Assembly (NCBI GenBank): GCA_030847615.1
Contig: JAUMIR010000001.1
Coordinates: 267,405,187-267,469,186 of the forward strand
Source of the DNA: Gambelia wislizenii
Lineage: Eukaryota > Chordata > Lepidosauria > Squamata > Crotaphytidae
Length of the DNA: 64,000 nucleotides
Direction of reading: 5' to 3'
Every line of letters begins with the position of its first letter. Within the stretch, counting starts at the first letter, position 1. Both the position numbers and the translations under genes were made by a program. The notes beneath the pieces were generated by a model. It was not told the DNA's origin. It did not search any database and saw only the letters and a list, made by a program, of their open reading frames with translations. Below, piece after piece: positions 22,953 through 34,233 of this stretch.

Positions 22953-23070
22953 AATGGCAGAGTAAAATGGTGAACAGGAAATTGTATGGAATTTTTTAAA
23001 AAAATATAATTTCAAATCATGTTTAGTTGAATCCGTAGATAAAGAACCCATGGATAAGAAGGACTGACTA

Positions 23071-24684
23071 AATATTTTATCCCTAATTTATAATTTAACA
23101 TTTAAACTGTCCAATAATGCAAGTTCACCAAGTGGCATGCAGGTAAATTAAAAACATGAAACACAAAATCAGAATAAAGCCATTTTAATAAAACAGCAGA
23201 AATAAAATAAACCAGTAATAAATGGGTTAAAAAAATCCAGCATATAATAAAACTAAAGTAAAACCTTGCAGTAAAAATTAAGTTGTTTTTAAAGATCTGA
23301 ATAAATTGCACCAGTGTTCAAAATACCTGAGAGAATAAAATGCTAATTATACAACACAAAAAAGATCACAGGTAAGTGCCAAGTGAGTCTCTCCAAGAAA
23401 GGCATTCCACAGATGGGGTTTCAGATTCCCACCCAGGAAAAAAAAAAACCCTCCTCTTTTGTAGTGCCATGCAATTCATGTGGAAGAAGGCTTCAGACAA
23501 TGATCTTAGGATCTGGATAAGTGAACATCCTTCCTATATCCTTGCCCTAAGCTATCTAGGGCTTTAAACATTAAAACCAATATGCTAAATTGGGCTTGAA
23601 AACAGACTGGCCACCACCACTGCTGGAGAAGTTCTAAGATAACTATATGGGACAGTCCCAGCTAACAGTTTTGCTAACTGAAATGTCCAGGTCATGTTCA
23701 AACACAAGTCCACACCATGCATCATCGTAATGGGAAGTTACTAGAGTATGAATTACTGGTGCAAGTCTACCTCAATTCCTATCGGGGTACAGTTTATGCA
23801 GGAACCAAAGGTTATAAAAAACACTCTGAGTTACTGAGGCCACCTGTGTCACTAATGACAATGATAGATCTAAGAACAGGACAGCCATTCCCAACTTATG
23901 TTCATCTATTATCCACCGAGGTGGCACAGTCAGCACGAGGCACCCACAAGCAGTATCTCCATCTTGGCCTGATAGACTCTCAAGTTTATTGCCCCTTATC
24001 TAGATGTTCCCTCCTCAAGTGCTTGTTCAGAACATTTCACTATCTCACCAGTATTACATGAAAAGGAGAGGTATTGCTGAGTGCCATCCATATATTTGTG
24101 ATGCTTAGACTATCTGCAGATCATCCCACTTAGAGGTTTCACACAGATACTGAAAGGCAAGGCAGGTAAAATTTGCCCTGAGGACAGCTGCCACAGGGCA
24201 GAGCAATAACCCTCCCAGAGCCACTCCTAGAATTGACTATTCAAGCAGAAAAGAAGCACTACAAAACAGTGCCCCCACACCCCCATTCAGACAGTCTATC
24301 CAGAATAAAATCATGATCGATGGTACCAAAAAACACTGTGACACAAGAGAACCAATAGAATCATGTTTCTCAGTACCTCTCTAAACATTTTCCCACATGG
24401 TAATCAAGCCTGTTGCTGCCCCAAGTCCAGGCCAAAATCCATTATTAAAATGAATAGAGAAGTCCATTTCATTCAAGAGTGCCTGGAATTGACCAGCAAC
24501 TACTTACTGTACTTGCTCCAAAATCTTAACCAGGAAGGGGATGAAGTCAGCCACACTCTTATTGTTTTTATCTTCTGGGTTCAGGGTCTCTTCAGAAGCA
24601 GCCGGGTCACTGCCAGTTAGAGGAGATTAATTTACATCCCTCTGGACAAAACTGGATATCCCAGCCAGTGCGGAGCAGGATAGT
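23071..24684. other. No gene; probable old LINE 3' remnants
   Basis: Phrases such as 'aggcattccacagatggg', 'ccctaagctatctagggctt' and 'cactaatgacaatgatagatc' remind me of decayed vertebrate LINE or ancient repeats in antisense orientation. I cannot place a family or boundaries. Open frames of 63-114 codons have no domain. Confidence 0.35.
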
Positions 24685-24845
24685 TAAGTTATAGATTATA
24701 TTTATTTTTATTATATAGTTCGATTATATTTTAACTTGTGCACGTTTTTAGTGATGCCAACTTTTACCTGCATCTGTTTTGACTTTTGTAAACCTCCTTG
24801 AGTCCCAGAGCTGGAAGAAAGGTGGGATTTAAATAAAGAAAATCA
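24685..24845 (+). mobile_element. L2-type LINE tail
   Basis: 'gtaaacctccttgagtccc' followed by 'gaaaggtgggatttaaataaa' is the L2-type terminal sequence, as also seen at 31430-31480. The body upstream is too decayed to read. Confidence 0.6.
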
Positions 24846-25589
24846 TAACCAGGAGACGCACATATGTTGCCTGGACTTCACAGGAAGAAAAGCAGAATAT
24901 AAATGTAGCAAATAAATATTCTGTGGGAAACTGGGCTCAGAGCATGTACCCTTGAGCATACTTATTGTTTTGTACCCATCTTCTCTTTCTTTGGGCTCCA
25001 AGCTTCAACAATTGGAAGCAATGTAAGGGTAGAATTCATGTGCTGGCACTGGTGGTCTCTCTCCATGAATATTCAGCTTTAACACACATGCACACACAAG
25101 CTTTCCCCATGCATCTTAGGAAAAAGTCCACTCTGCACAAATCCTTTCTCACCATCCCACTGGACTTTTTTGGTCCCCAGCACATCTGCCCTTGGGACAC
25201 CACTTTATTAATAGGGAACTAATTGCAGTCCATTTGTTCTATAATACAGCAAGGCAAATCCCATGACTAATTGCTCTTTTTTGGAGTTAGGAATAACTAT
25301 GCTCTGTTATAATCTACTATGCTCTCAGAAATATTAGTACTTTTGTGTGCTAATGATGCAGTAAGGATTTCCTAGAAAAAGGGGTGGGTGTGAGAAACTT
25401 GTATAAATCTCCATTCATTTGGGGACATGAAACCTTTATATTTTTTTAACTGTAGAAGCAGCTTTTTGTATTTCACTTTATATAGACTTAATCGTGATAG
25501 CTGTATCTTTCATTCTCACTCATGTGAACAAGCTACTGAATGATAATAGATTAAGTATATCAGGGCAAAGAATATCCCCAAAGTACAAT
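24846..25589. other. No gene seen
   Basis: Unique-looking AT-rich sequence. Nothing recognised. Confidence 0.5.
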
Positions 25590-25680
25590 TCAAAGACATA
25601 GCTGTGCTAGCCTGGAATATCAGTACGCAAAGGGATCTTGTAGCACCTTTGAGATTAACTGAGAGAAAGAAGTTGTATCA
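25590..25680 (+). repeat. Unclassified repeat, second copy
   Basis: 'cctggaatatcagtacgc' and 'ggatcttgtagcacctttgag' match 9669-9713. Confidence 0.5.
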
Positions 25681-25685
25681 TAAAA

Positions 25686-25765
25686 AAATAATGCTGTTTG
25701 ACACCACTTTAACGATCATGACTTCATCCTGTGGAATCCTGGGATATGTAGTTTGTCATGGCATT
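25686..25765 (+). mobile_element. Palindromic MITE, truncated
   Basis: 'aataatgctgtttgacacc', 'actttaacgatcatg' and 'ggaatcctgggatatgtagttt' match the left half of 59492-59715. The right half is lost at the join with a 'tatgattctatgactctatg' CR1-like tail motif. Confidence 0.6.
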
Positions 25766-25782
25766 ATGATTCTATGACTCTA

Positions 25783-26001
25783 TGGCACCAGATCCTATCT
25801 GATCTTAGAAGCTAAGCAGGGTCAGCCCTGGTTAATACTTGGATAGGAGATTGCCAAGGAATTCCAGGTGCTGTACGCTATATTTCAGAGGAAGGAACTG
25901 GTAAGACCACCTCTGAGTATTCCTTGCCTAAGAAAACCCTGGGAAATTCATGAGATCATCATAAGTCAACAGGTGGCTTGAAGGTACATCCACACACACA
26001 C
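25783..26001 (+). mobile_element. 5S rRNA-derived SINE, longest copy
   Basis: The head reads 'gatcctatctgatcttagaag', 'ctaagcagggtcagccctgg', 'ttaatacttggataggag' and 'ggtgctgtacgct', corresponding to 5S rRNA from about its B region to the 3' end. The body 'cagaggaaggaactggtaag' and tail 'cttgaaggtacatcc' plus (AC)n match the other copies. It retains more 5S sequence than the copy at 14775. Confidence 0.88.
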
Positions 26002-26923
26002 GACTCTAATACCCTAGAATTCCTTATCCACACATGCAAGGATAACCTTCAAAATAATCCTGAAGGAACACCCTCCAAATGCCAATTTTGTAAGCCATCA
26101 TTGGATCAACATTTTATCTAAAACACATTTGTTAGCTGCTGTTTTATCCTTCTCCAAGTGTCATCAAACAGCAAGAGATTTTCATGACATGCAACCAGCA
26201 GATTTTACTATGAAACTTCCACTGAAATGAACATTCAGTCGTTGATGTCAAATTTTTAAACTTTAAAGTAGGTTTCAACATTGACACTACATGACATGAC
26301 ATTCACGGGTAAAATACACCACTGTGGGGAAAACATAGGTTGTTTTAATACAGACTAATTCTTGGATATAGAGTAGGAATACCCCTCCCATTTATAAGGG
26401 AAGGGGTTGCAATTTAGTGAATGCTTCTCTCTGTTGAAATGGATCTGACCATTTTCACCAATTCCTCCTCCACCTGTGAAGTCCCCTGTTTCAGAGGGTT
26501 CCTAAACTTTCAAAGTAGATTTTCAAAACAAAGCAAAGCACTTTAGGGGAGAAAAGGAAACTTCACACTTCAGGACCTCAATCTGGGTAGCAGACTGAAG
26601 GGACTGGAGTAATGAGAAGCATATGGGAAACAGCCTGCTTATAAACCAACACAAGACTCAGCACCCTAAGTGGGCCTGAGGCACAGCCTATCAGTTTGGA
26701 GGACCTTGGGCCAGAGACTCCTAAAATTGGGGCCTACAGAGTATGTACCCTTGAATCTGCATCCACAAAGGAACAAACCACTTCCATACAAGGAACCCTC
26801 TTCTTCATGTCAAATATCAGTCCAGGCAACAACCCACAAGGAACTGTCACAGATGAGGGAAACTACTACACACCAATCCAAGGTATGTCCCTTATGTTGC
26901 CATTAGTGAACAGGTGATTTGAA
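26002..26923. other. No gene seen
   Basis: Two overlapping 70-80-codon frames near 26670-26917 lack any family signature. Nothing else recognised. Confidence 0.45.
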
Positions 26924-27349
26924 GGCATATACCATATATTCTGGAATATAAGATGAGGTTTGAGCCAGGAAAAATAGGCTCCAAAATCAGTGCTCGTCTT
27001 ATACGCCGGATACACTTTGCTTCACCCCGCCATCTGAACTCCTGCCTCTTCCCTCCCTTCCCAAATGGAGAAGAGGCAGGAGATCAGGCGGGGGGGGGTA
27101 AGGCAAAGTGCTTACAGTTCATTCACCCCCCGCCTTCTCCCGCTTTGGGGAGCAACCAAGGACAGAGGAGGGGGGGCAAATGTTGCTGGAAAGCCCCCCC
27201 TCCAGCCACCCTTCCACCCTCCTTGAAGCCGCGATCCGGCTCCTGATCGTGGCTTTTGGGAGGGGGGGTGGCTGCGAAGCCCCATCCCTCCAGCCACCCG
27301 TCCACCCTCCCTCCAAACACATTTGGAAAGGCAGGCGTTCGCAATGATT
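26924..27349. repeat. GC-rich repeat with 'ggaatataagatgaggttt' head
   Basis: 'accatatattctggaatata' and 'gctcgtcttatacgccgg' resemble the start of a MITE in which the word 'tata(a)g' recurs. It is followed by a C/G-rich segment (27050-27330) with 'cctccctccaaacac' and partial inverted repeats between 27185-27230 and 27285-27310. Many overlapping frames on both strands arise from the composition. Confidence 0.4.
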
Positions 27350-27893
27350 TGACCTGTCTATACGGCCAAAAGAGCCTCCCCAAACTCTGCATGACCCCCT
27401 AGCCAGATGGCAGCTGCAAATCATTTACTCATGATTTTAAATCTGCCACTGCCAATTAAAAACAAACAAACAACAGTTTCCCAGGGTGTGCACAAGCAAC
27501 ACTTCGTATTTACAAATAAATCAATTTTTTTAAAGTATGAGATTGCCGTTTGATCAACTTACCATACCCTTGCTTAGCCGAAAATCTAACATGGCAGCTG
27601 CAGCCACTTTCCCTCTTTGCTAGCCCCGCCCCCTATGCTCATCCAGCCAGTCAAATTGCACTGCCTGTTCGTATCTGTGTGAATGCAAGTGTTCAAATGG
27701 TCGCACATTCGGAAGTCATATGGAGCATTTCAGAAAATCCGAATGAAGCCCTGGACACGATGCACATGGACTTTGCAGTGGATTTGGCTGCCCGCCTCTT
27801 CTGAATGACACGTATTTGTGCAAATGATCATTTGAACAGATTGTCCATCTTTTGCATCACTTTCATATTATTTTGACCATATAGACAGGACCT
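27330..27893 (+). mobile_element. Family-X repeat copy 2
   Basis: It carries CCTGTCTATACGGCCAAAA near 27353 and TTTTGACCATATAGACAGG near 27890, an imperfect inverted repeat. The interior 'tttgctagccccgccccc', 'tcatccagccagtcaaattg' and 'gcacattcggaagtcatatg' matches 57538-58335. Confidence 0.65.
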
Positions 27894-28950
27894 GTGTATG
27901 AGAAGTCCACAAACAGGACATGGGAGCTACAATATTCTTTACATTTATGTTTCCCAATAACTGGTATTAAGAGGGATATATTGATATCAAAGTGAATATT
28001 TAGTGCTCATGACTAACAGCCACTGATAACCTCATGGGTAATTTATTATATCATTCAATAAATCTGAGCAGTAACTTTTCAACATTTTATTCCAAATTCT
28101 TATTCTGTTTAACCCATAAACTGGTTTTTGTCACCACTTGAATACATCTACTTTCTGAAGTGATGTCTTCTAACGTAAAAGGCCCAACAGAGTTTATACT
28201 GGGAAGATATTTCTAGGAGTCCAGTTCCACTCCACTCTCACAAATAGTTTAAAGGCATTGCATTTGGTCTATTGCTCACTTCGCTATGAGGCCTCCATTC
28301 ATTATAGTAAAAGCTCTAATTTGATCAGTGCAGTAGCCAGTGTTATGCCAGGAGGTATTTGCAAATTTCATCAAGTTCCAAATGAAGATCCTCCATCCTC
28401 TGGCTACTTCATCATACTACAGTAAATACAACACTCACTGGAATTAAATTACCAATTTATATTTTGGAACAGAACACATTAAAACCTCCTGACAAGTAAT
28501 TTCAGAGAGTTGTTCAGTGAACACAAAGGTGTCAGTTTTGACAGACAGACAGACGACTAGGTAGGTAGGTAGGTAGTGTACAGAGCTATTTATCATTACC
28601 TGGACCCATTCTAGTCAAGAATATATTTAGTGCATTCATCCTACATCACTGTGCATTCTCTTCTCAACACATCTTAGCCAAAGGTTCACATTAATGTTAA
28701 TGCTTATTTTCTGAATGAATCTGAAGATTATATGTATAAAAAATATCAATTTGTTGGGCCTTAGCATATCATGCCAGCATGCAGCTCCTTAGCCCCTGCC
28801 CACTACTGCACCAGCTTGGGCTGAGGGAATGTTGCCTACCCCTGTTTTAAATGGCAGTCACTCCTGCAGCATGAAATAACAATGATCTTCATTATAAAAG
28901 GGAGTGGGGGGTGCAGAAGAGATATAATCTGTCTTCAGGTTATTGCTGTT
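27894..28950. other. No gene seen; short (AGAC)n and (GGTA)n at 28541-28576
   Basis: AT-rich sequence with two small tetranucleotide repeats. Nothing else recognised. Confidence 0.5.
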
Positions 28951-29175
28951 TGTTGTTATGTGCCCTCAAGATGACACCAACTTATGGCAACCCTATCATA
29001 AAGTTTTCTTCATAAGATGGATTCCAAAGAGGATTGCCATTGTCTTCCTCTAAGGCTCAGAAAGTATGACTTGCCCAAGGGTCACCCAGTGTATTTCCAT
29101 GACTGAGTGGAAATTCAAACCCTGATCTCTTAGAGTCCTAGCCCAATGCTCCAACCACTAGCTGACACTGGCTCA
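28951..29175 (-). mobile_element. tRNA-derived SINE, antisense
   Basis: The reverse complement has 'ctagtggttggagcattggg' (A box), 'agggtttgaatttccac' (B box), 'catggaaatacactgggtgac', 'gccttagaggaagacaatgg', and a tail 'gagggcacataacaacaaac'. Full-length copy of the family at 60383-60605. Confidence 0.85.
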
Positions 29176-30015
29176 CTATCTACAAGTACTTTACACCTAT
29201 TGTATCCATATGCTGACACATTGGCGTCGGAAACAAGAGCTCTGATACTCTCCCTCACAGCCTTCCAAATGCACTCCAAAGATTGGGGGATCCTCCACCC
29301 CATATTTTGGTAATGTGCAGAGAGACAATAAAGTAAGAAAGGCTTCATGGATGAGCAAGAAATCCACATGGACAAAATCACATGTACTCCTCACATTCAC
29401 ACACAACTCACCTGAATGGCTATCATTTAAAGTGGGGGGTGGACTTCCACTGAAATGCAAAGAGTGGCTCAAGGATGGAAGTTTTATATGTTGTTGATTG
29501 ATACTTAAACACTAATTTTGTTTTACAATTATACTGCAAGATTCAAAACTTCATTTTGAAAACCTTAGGTATGGACTTTTAAAAGGTAACTAATAAGCAG
29601 ATAATAAAGAAAACACATGAATGGTTATCAAGTACTGACAGACAATGGCATAAAAAGCACATAGTTGCCAATACTGAAAGTTAATTTAGATGCTTTTCTT
29701 TTCTGCACTAAAAATAACACTTGCTCTTTGAGACTCAAAGTCAGTCTTTGGGGATATACATACTGGGATATTTCTAAATCTCTTCAAAATTAATCGCTGC
29801 CATCCTGAATTGTCAGCACACTGAAAACCAGAAGATGATGACTGTAATCTATTTTTGTTCTTTAATTAGAAACTGGATATATCAATCTGTTAGGGAAGGA
29901 AGTTCATGCCAAAGTCACATCTACAGTAAAAAAAAATGTTGTTGTGTTCTTTAAAAAAACTACTCCGGATGTACACTTAATGTCTAACAATTTACATATC
30001 TGCCAAAGAAATTTG
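29176..30015. other. No gene seen
   Basis: AT-rich sequence with no recognisable feature. A SINE-tail fragment ('gtgtgccttcaagtcactt') follows at about 30016-30070. Confidence 0.5.
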
Positions 30016-30554
30016 TTTGTGTGTGCCTTCAAGTCACTTGTCCACTTATTATGACCCCATGAATCTCATAGGGGCTGGCTACAGGGAGAACACAACTCCC
30101 TTGTTGCACCAGCTCTACTGTCTGCAGGTTCATTTCCAAGCACAATTCAAAGTCCTGGTTTTGACCTATAAAGCCCTACACGGCTTCAGTCCAGGTTATT
30201 TGAAGACTGTATCTCCCTTTACGAGCCCACTAGAGCTCTTAGGAGAAGCCCTTTTCTCCTTTGAATGGAGGCCTCATTTGGAGAAGCCCTTTTCTCTATC
30301 CCACCACCATCTCAGGCTCCTTTGCTGGGAACAAGGGGGGGGGCCTTCTCAGCGGCTGCTCCCAAACTATAGAACTCCCTCCCCCAGAAGGCCAGGATGA
30401 CCCCATCTCTCCTCTCTTTCCATAAACAGGTAAAAACTTGTCTGTGTCGGCAGGCATTCACACTCTGATGTGGGCTAGACTTTTAAATGCTGTGTGATTT
30501 ATATTTTGAAGTGTTATATATTTCAATATTTTAATGTTTCAAATGTAATAAAAT

Positions 30555-31325
30555 GAATTTCAACAGGGGGAAATGTAGGATACTACACTTGGGCAGTAAA
30601 AATAAAATGCACAGATATAGGATGTGTGGTACCTGGCTTGATGGCTGTACATGCAAAAGGGATCTAGGAGTCTTAGTGGACCACAAGCTGAACATGAGTC
30701 AGTAGTGTGATGCAGCAGCTAAGAAAGCCAATGCGGTTCTAGGCTGCATTAATAGGAGTATAGTGTCTAGATCAAGGGATTATAGTACAATTGTATTCTG
30801 ATTTGATCAGACCTCACCTGGAATACTGTGTCCAGTTCTGGGCACCACAATTCAGGAAGGATATTGAGAAGCTGGAACGTGTCCAGAGAAGGGTGACCAG
30901 GATGGTAGGAGGTCTGGAAGCCATTATGCCCTTTGAGGAGCGGCTTAGGAAGCTGGGTATGTTTAGTCTGGAGAAGAGAAGGTTGAGAGGGGACATGATA
31001 GCCATGTTTAAATATTTGAAGGGATGTCATACTGAGGATGGGGCAAGCTTGTTTTCTTCTGCTCCAGAAACGAGGACATGGAGCAATGGGTTCAAACGAC
31101 AGGAAAAGAGATTCCACCTAAACATTAGGAAGAACTTCCTGACAGTAAGAGCTGTTCGGAAGTGGAATACACTGCCTCGGAGTGTGGTGCAGTCTCCTTC
31201 TTTGGAGGTTTTTAAACAGAAACTGGATGGCTATCTGTCGGGAATGCTTTGATTGTGCATTCCTGCATGGTATGGGGTTGAACTGGATGGCCCTCGTAGT
31301 CTCTTCCAATTCTATGATTCTATGT
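30555..31325 (+). mobile_element. CR1 retrotransposon 3' end
   Basis: It contains the C-terminal CR1 ORF2 sequence and 3' end, with the diagnostic terminal repeats ATTCTATGATTCTATG (31309-31325). 5'-truncated, as nearly all CR1 copies are. It sits inside an L2 and is therefore younger than that L2. Confidence 0.92.
30791..31252 (+). pseudogene. CR1 ORF2 C-terminal fragment, 153 codons open
   Basis: An uninterrupted frame with the conserved CR1 C-terminus: IRPHLEYCVQFWAPQ, DIEKLERVQRRVTRMV, then RRLRGDMIAMFKYLKG, HLNIRKNFLTVRAVRKWNTL and a final FKQKLDGYL. RT active site and endonuclease lie upstream of the truncation and are absent, so it has no function alone. In-frame sequence continues upstream of the first Met. 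That no stop is seen over the remaining C-terminus suggests a fairly young insertion. Confidence 0.9.
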
Positions 31326-31500
31326 TTGTGGTTTTAACAGTGTACATTTTTTAATTTGTTTTTAGACTTAATAGTTATACTTTTGATTACTTATATTGTT
31401 TTTAACTTGGACTGTTTTAAACTCATTGTTAGCCACCTTGAGCCCCTATATTGGGAGAAAGGTGGGATACAAATAAAATTGGTAATCATCATCATTATCA

Positions 31501-31655
31501 TCTTAGACAAGGAATACTCAAAGGTGGTTTTGCCAGTTCCTTCCTCTAAAATATAGCTTACAGCACCTGATATTCATTGGTGGTCTCCCATCCAAGTGCT
31601 ATCCAAGTGCTGATCCAAGTGCTAACCAAGTGCTGATCAGAGGGGATCTGGTACC
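31501..31655 (-). mobile_element. 5S rRNA-derived SINE, antisense, with internal expansion
   Basis: In reverse complement it has 'cagaggggatctggt' oriented against the 5S-like 'ttggatgggagaccacc' and 'tcaggtgctgtaagct', then the 'gaggaaggaactggcaaaac' body. The 5S part contains three successive '(at)ccaagtgct' units at about 31592-31636 where other copies have one. Confidence 0.75.
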
Positions 31656-34001
31656 TTTAGGGTATTTAGACCTGTATTTGTGAATTAAGAAATCTACATT
31701 TTTGAAGTAGCTTAAAATCAGATAGTCTAAAAGGGTTAATGGACAAATGGACATAAACATGCAAAAGGGAAAGGTTCCCATTGACTGAAAGATGACTGCA
31801 AACAACTATAGTCCTAACACAGGCTTTAATGATCAGTTGGGTGTGTGTACATGTAACAAATATTTTCTCTAGGGAGAGCTCAGGATGGGTGCTTCTGTTA
31901 CACATTTCATTGCAAACATACCCAGTGTATATGCAAATTGTTTAACGTCTGATACTCATAGCAATTCTATGAATCAATTCTAAAGGAGTTACCAAGTTTC
32001 AAGTTTAGATTCAAAAGCAATGTTTCCAGGTCACAAAAAAAATATTTAAAAACCTGGAAATGGTACAAATATTCATTTCATTTCACTAATCTGCTGCAGT
32101 GATGCCTTCATTTACACACACACACACCCGGTTAGATATTTTCCCCCCTGATTAGATCCTTCTCTTTACCAATGTGTGATATTTGTTTCAGTTTTTGATT
32201 TTAAAAATTACTCAAGGTCAGAAACATCTTCACATTCAGGAAGACAAGAACATGAGATTTTTTTAAAAAAATGAATGTGTGACAAACTGAAATGCAGAGA
32301 TTCATCCATCCAAACCCAGGGCTTTCAGTGCTTAACTTCAGAGTTCTTAAACTATGGCCCACTGACCCCTGTGTATTCAATGGACTTCAGGGAGTCCATG
32401 AACCAGATGCAAAAAAATACTTTTATTTTCTTCCTGTTACTTTGAAAATTGTGCATAAGTACATTTTTCGGGGGAGGATCATCAGATTCTCAAAGGGGCA
32501 TGTCTTCTAAGAAAGATTAAGAACCACTGGATGAATTCTTAAAAGTGGTTCAATATTAATTCAGTCATCTTAGTACAGTGTCAGAATTTCTACCTCTTTT
32601 TTTCTTTTTCTTTTTCTTTTCCACCTGAGACGTCCTGCACCTTTTACACCAACACAGCAGGCAGGTTACAACATGGTCTTCCATGTGCTACTCCACACCT
32701 ATACATCAAGAATGGGCAAAGTATAGCCTGTGGACCCCTTACAGACCTCATCACTGTCGAGACCCTTTCAAATCTCGCCAACATTTACTGCAAATGTACA
32801 TCATCAAAAGAGTAAAGTATATCCCCAGAAGTGTGTGTTTCAATCTAATCTCCCTGGATCTGTTGACTGGGGGGGGGGCGCATTTTTAGAAACTGAAAAT
32901 AAATAAATATAACCAACATATAACTAAAATGACATTTACACAGGAAATCAAAGGCCTCCTCCTATTCATCACTCAAGGGAGTGGGAAGTTTTTCTTGGAG
33001 GGGTCACCCACAAAGGGGAAAATGGCCCTAACCCTTAAAAATGGCCCCTAATCCTCCCACAAAAAGGAAGGAAAAGAAGAGTAGCAAGGCATACCTCCAC
33101 TGTGCAAGGAACTGCTGAACTTAACTTCCACCCACTTAGTCCATTCCTTTTACCCTTCTGTGCCATGTCTTCTTTAGAATGGGAGCCTGAGAGCAGGAAA
33201 TGTCAAATTAACTAGTTGCAAATTAACTAGTTGTTCTGAGGACCATTTTGTCTAGTGGGTGGGGTATAAATGCATTAAATACAGGCATACATAAATAGTA
33301 AAAGTTGCCTACCTCTGCTTTATTTACAGAATTTGGCTGGTACAAATGAGGAAGAATTTGTTTTCAACTTGTTTCGGCAGAACTGACAATTTACAGACTT
33401 CATATTCTGGATGGAAATGATGTTTTTTTTAAAAAAATGAATGTGAGAGAAAATGAAACTAACAAACTTCTCCATCCATAATTTCTTTCTTCATTGAATG
33501 ATGTCAGTTAATTATGAATCAATGTGAAGTGACATCACCATGGTGCGTTATTCCCAATCAGATCCATCTATATACTGAAGTGAATGAGAACAAATCAGCG
33601 AGGGTAATGTTACTTGGATAAACGATGAGCAGCCAATTCAATGGTTATTTTCGACAAAACCACTTTGGAATGAGAACACCGCTTCTTGTATAAGTGACAT
33701 TTTTACTGTACAATGTTATACACTTCTACTCAGACACAGTCTCCTATTGTAGCAATCCACAGAAAACTGAGAATAAATTTCAGTCTTGACAAAAATGTGT
33801 GTAGATCTGTTGTCCTTCTTACCCAGCTGTAATAATTATTTTATCAGATATCATTTTATTGCAACTTCTACTAACCACAGATAATTTTAAAGACCACTAA
33901 AACCACACAGAGACATAGCAGATATTAAATAAACCACCAAAAAAAGGTAAGATGTGCCTTTCTGCTGAAAATTACTCCCTCTCTGGTTTTGATAAATTAA
34001 A
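31656..34001. other. No gene seen; (TTTTTC)n at 32597-32620
   Basis: A 2.3-kb stretch without recognisable genes. 'gtctagtgggtggggtataaa' near 33253 may be a LINE-tail scrap. A G run is at 32872 and (CA)n near 32115. Confidence 0.45.
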
Positions 34002-34233
34002 TGAGAGAGTGTCTGCTGAGCTTTCTCACACACATTTGGGTATAATATGTATAGAATGCCCCCATAATCCAAGTTTTTACATTAAAAACCAATACAGATA
34101 ATTATCTTAACCAGTTTGTGTTTATTAAATATTCACAGACAGTTTTGTAGAAATAAAACATTCAGGAAGTTTTGTACAGTCATTCATTATTATCTGAGAA
34201 AATGTGTTTATGTTACATCATAGCAAAACAAAC
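34002..34233 (+). repeat. 232-bp tandem duplication, unit 1
   Basis: From 'tgagagagtgtctgctgag' to 'gcaaaacaaac'. Immediately repeated as unit 2 (34234-34361 plus 36117-36220) with roughly ten differences. The sequence itself is AT-rich and not recognised as a known repeat. Confidence 0.92.

Larger units (their letters stand above)
22457..23070 (+). mobile_element. Tigger-like MITE split by inserted LINE tails
   Basis: The left part (22457-22533, 'tacagctggctcttgg...caaaatccatggacgctcaag') and right part (22953-23070, 'aatggcagagtaaaatgg... cccatggataagaagga') together match the 39062-39317 MITE. Between them sit LINE 3' sequences, with ACATAC on both sides of the insert (22528-22533 and 22947-22952). 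Confidence 0.7.
30080..31498 (+). mobile_element. L2 3' end, interrupted by CR1
   Basis: The left part (30080-30554) encodes FKVLVLTYKALHGFSPGYL, a typical L2 C-terminal block, followed by 'ggccttctcagcggctgctc' and 'actccctcccccagaaggcc'. The right part (31326-31498) supplies the L2 tail 'gttagccaccttgagcccc' and 'aaaggtgggatacaaataaa'. Together they form one L2 3' end. The sequence between is a CR1. Confidence 0.8.

Noticed and set aside
27108..27424. Five overlapping 60-100-codon frames on both strands
   Set aside because: High GC and low stop density in a repeat-like segment. No domain, no consistent register.
30767..31117. 116-codon minus-strand frame
   Set aside because: Antisense of the CR1 ORF.
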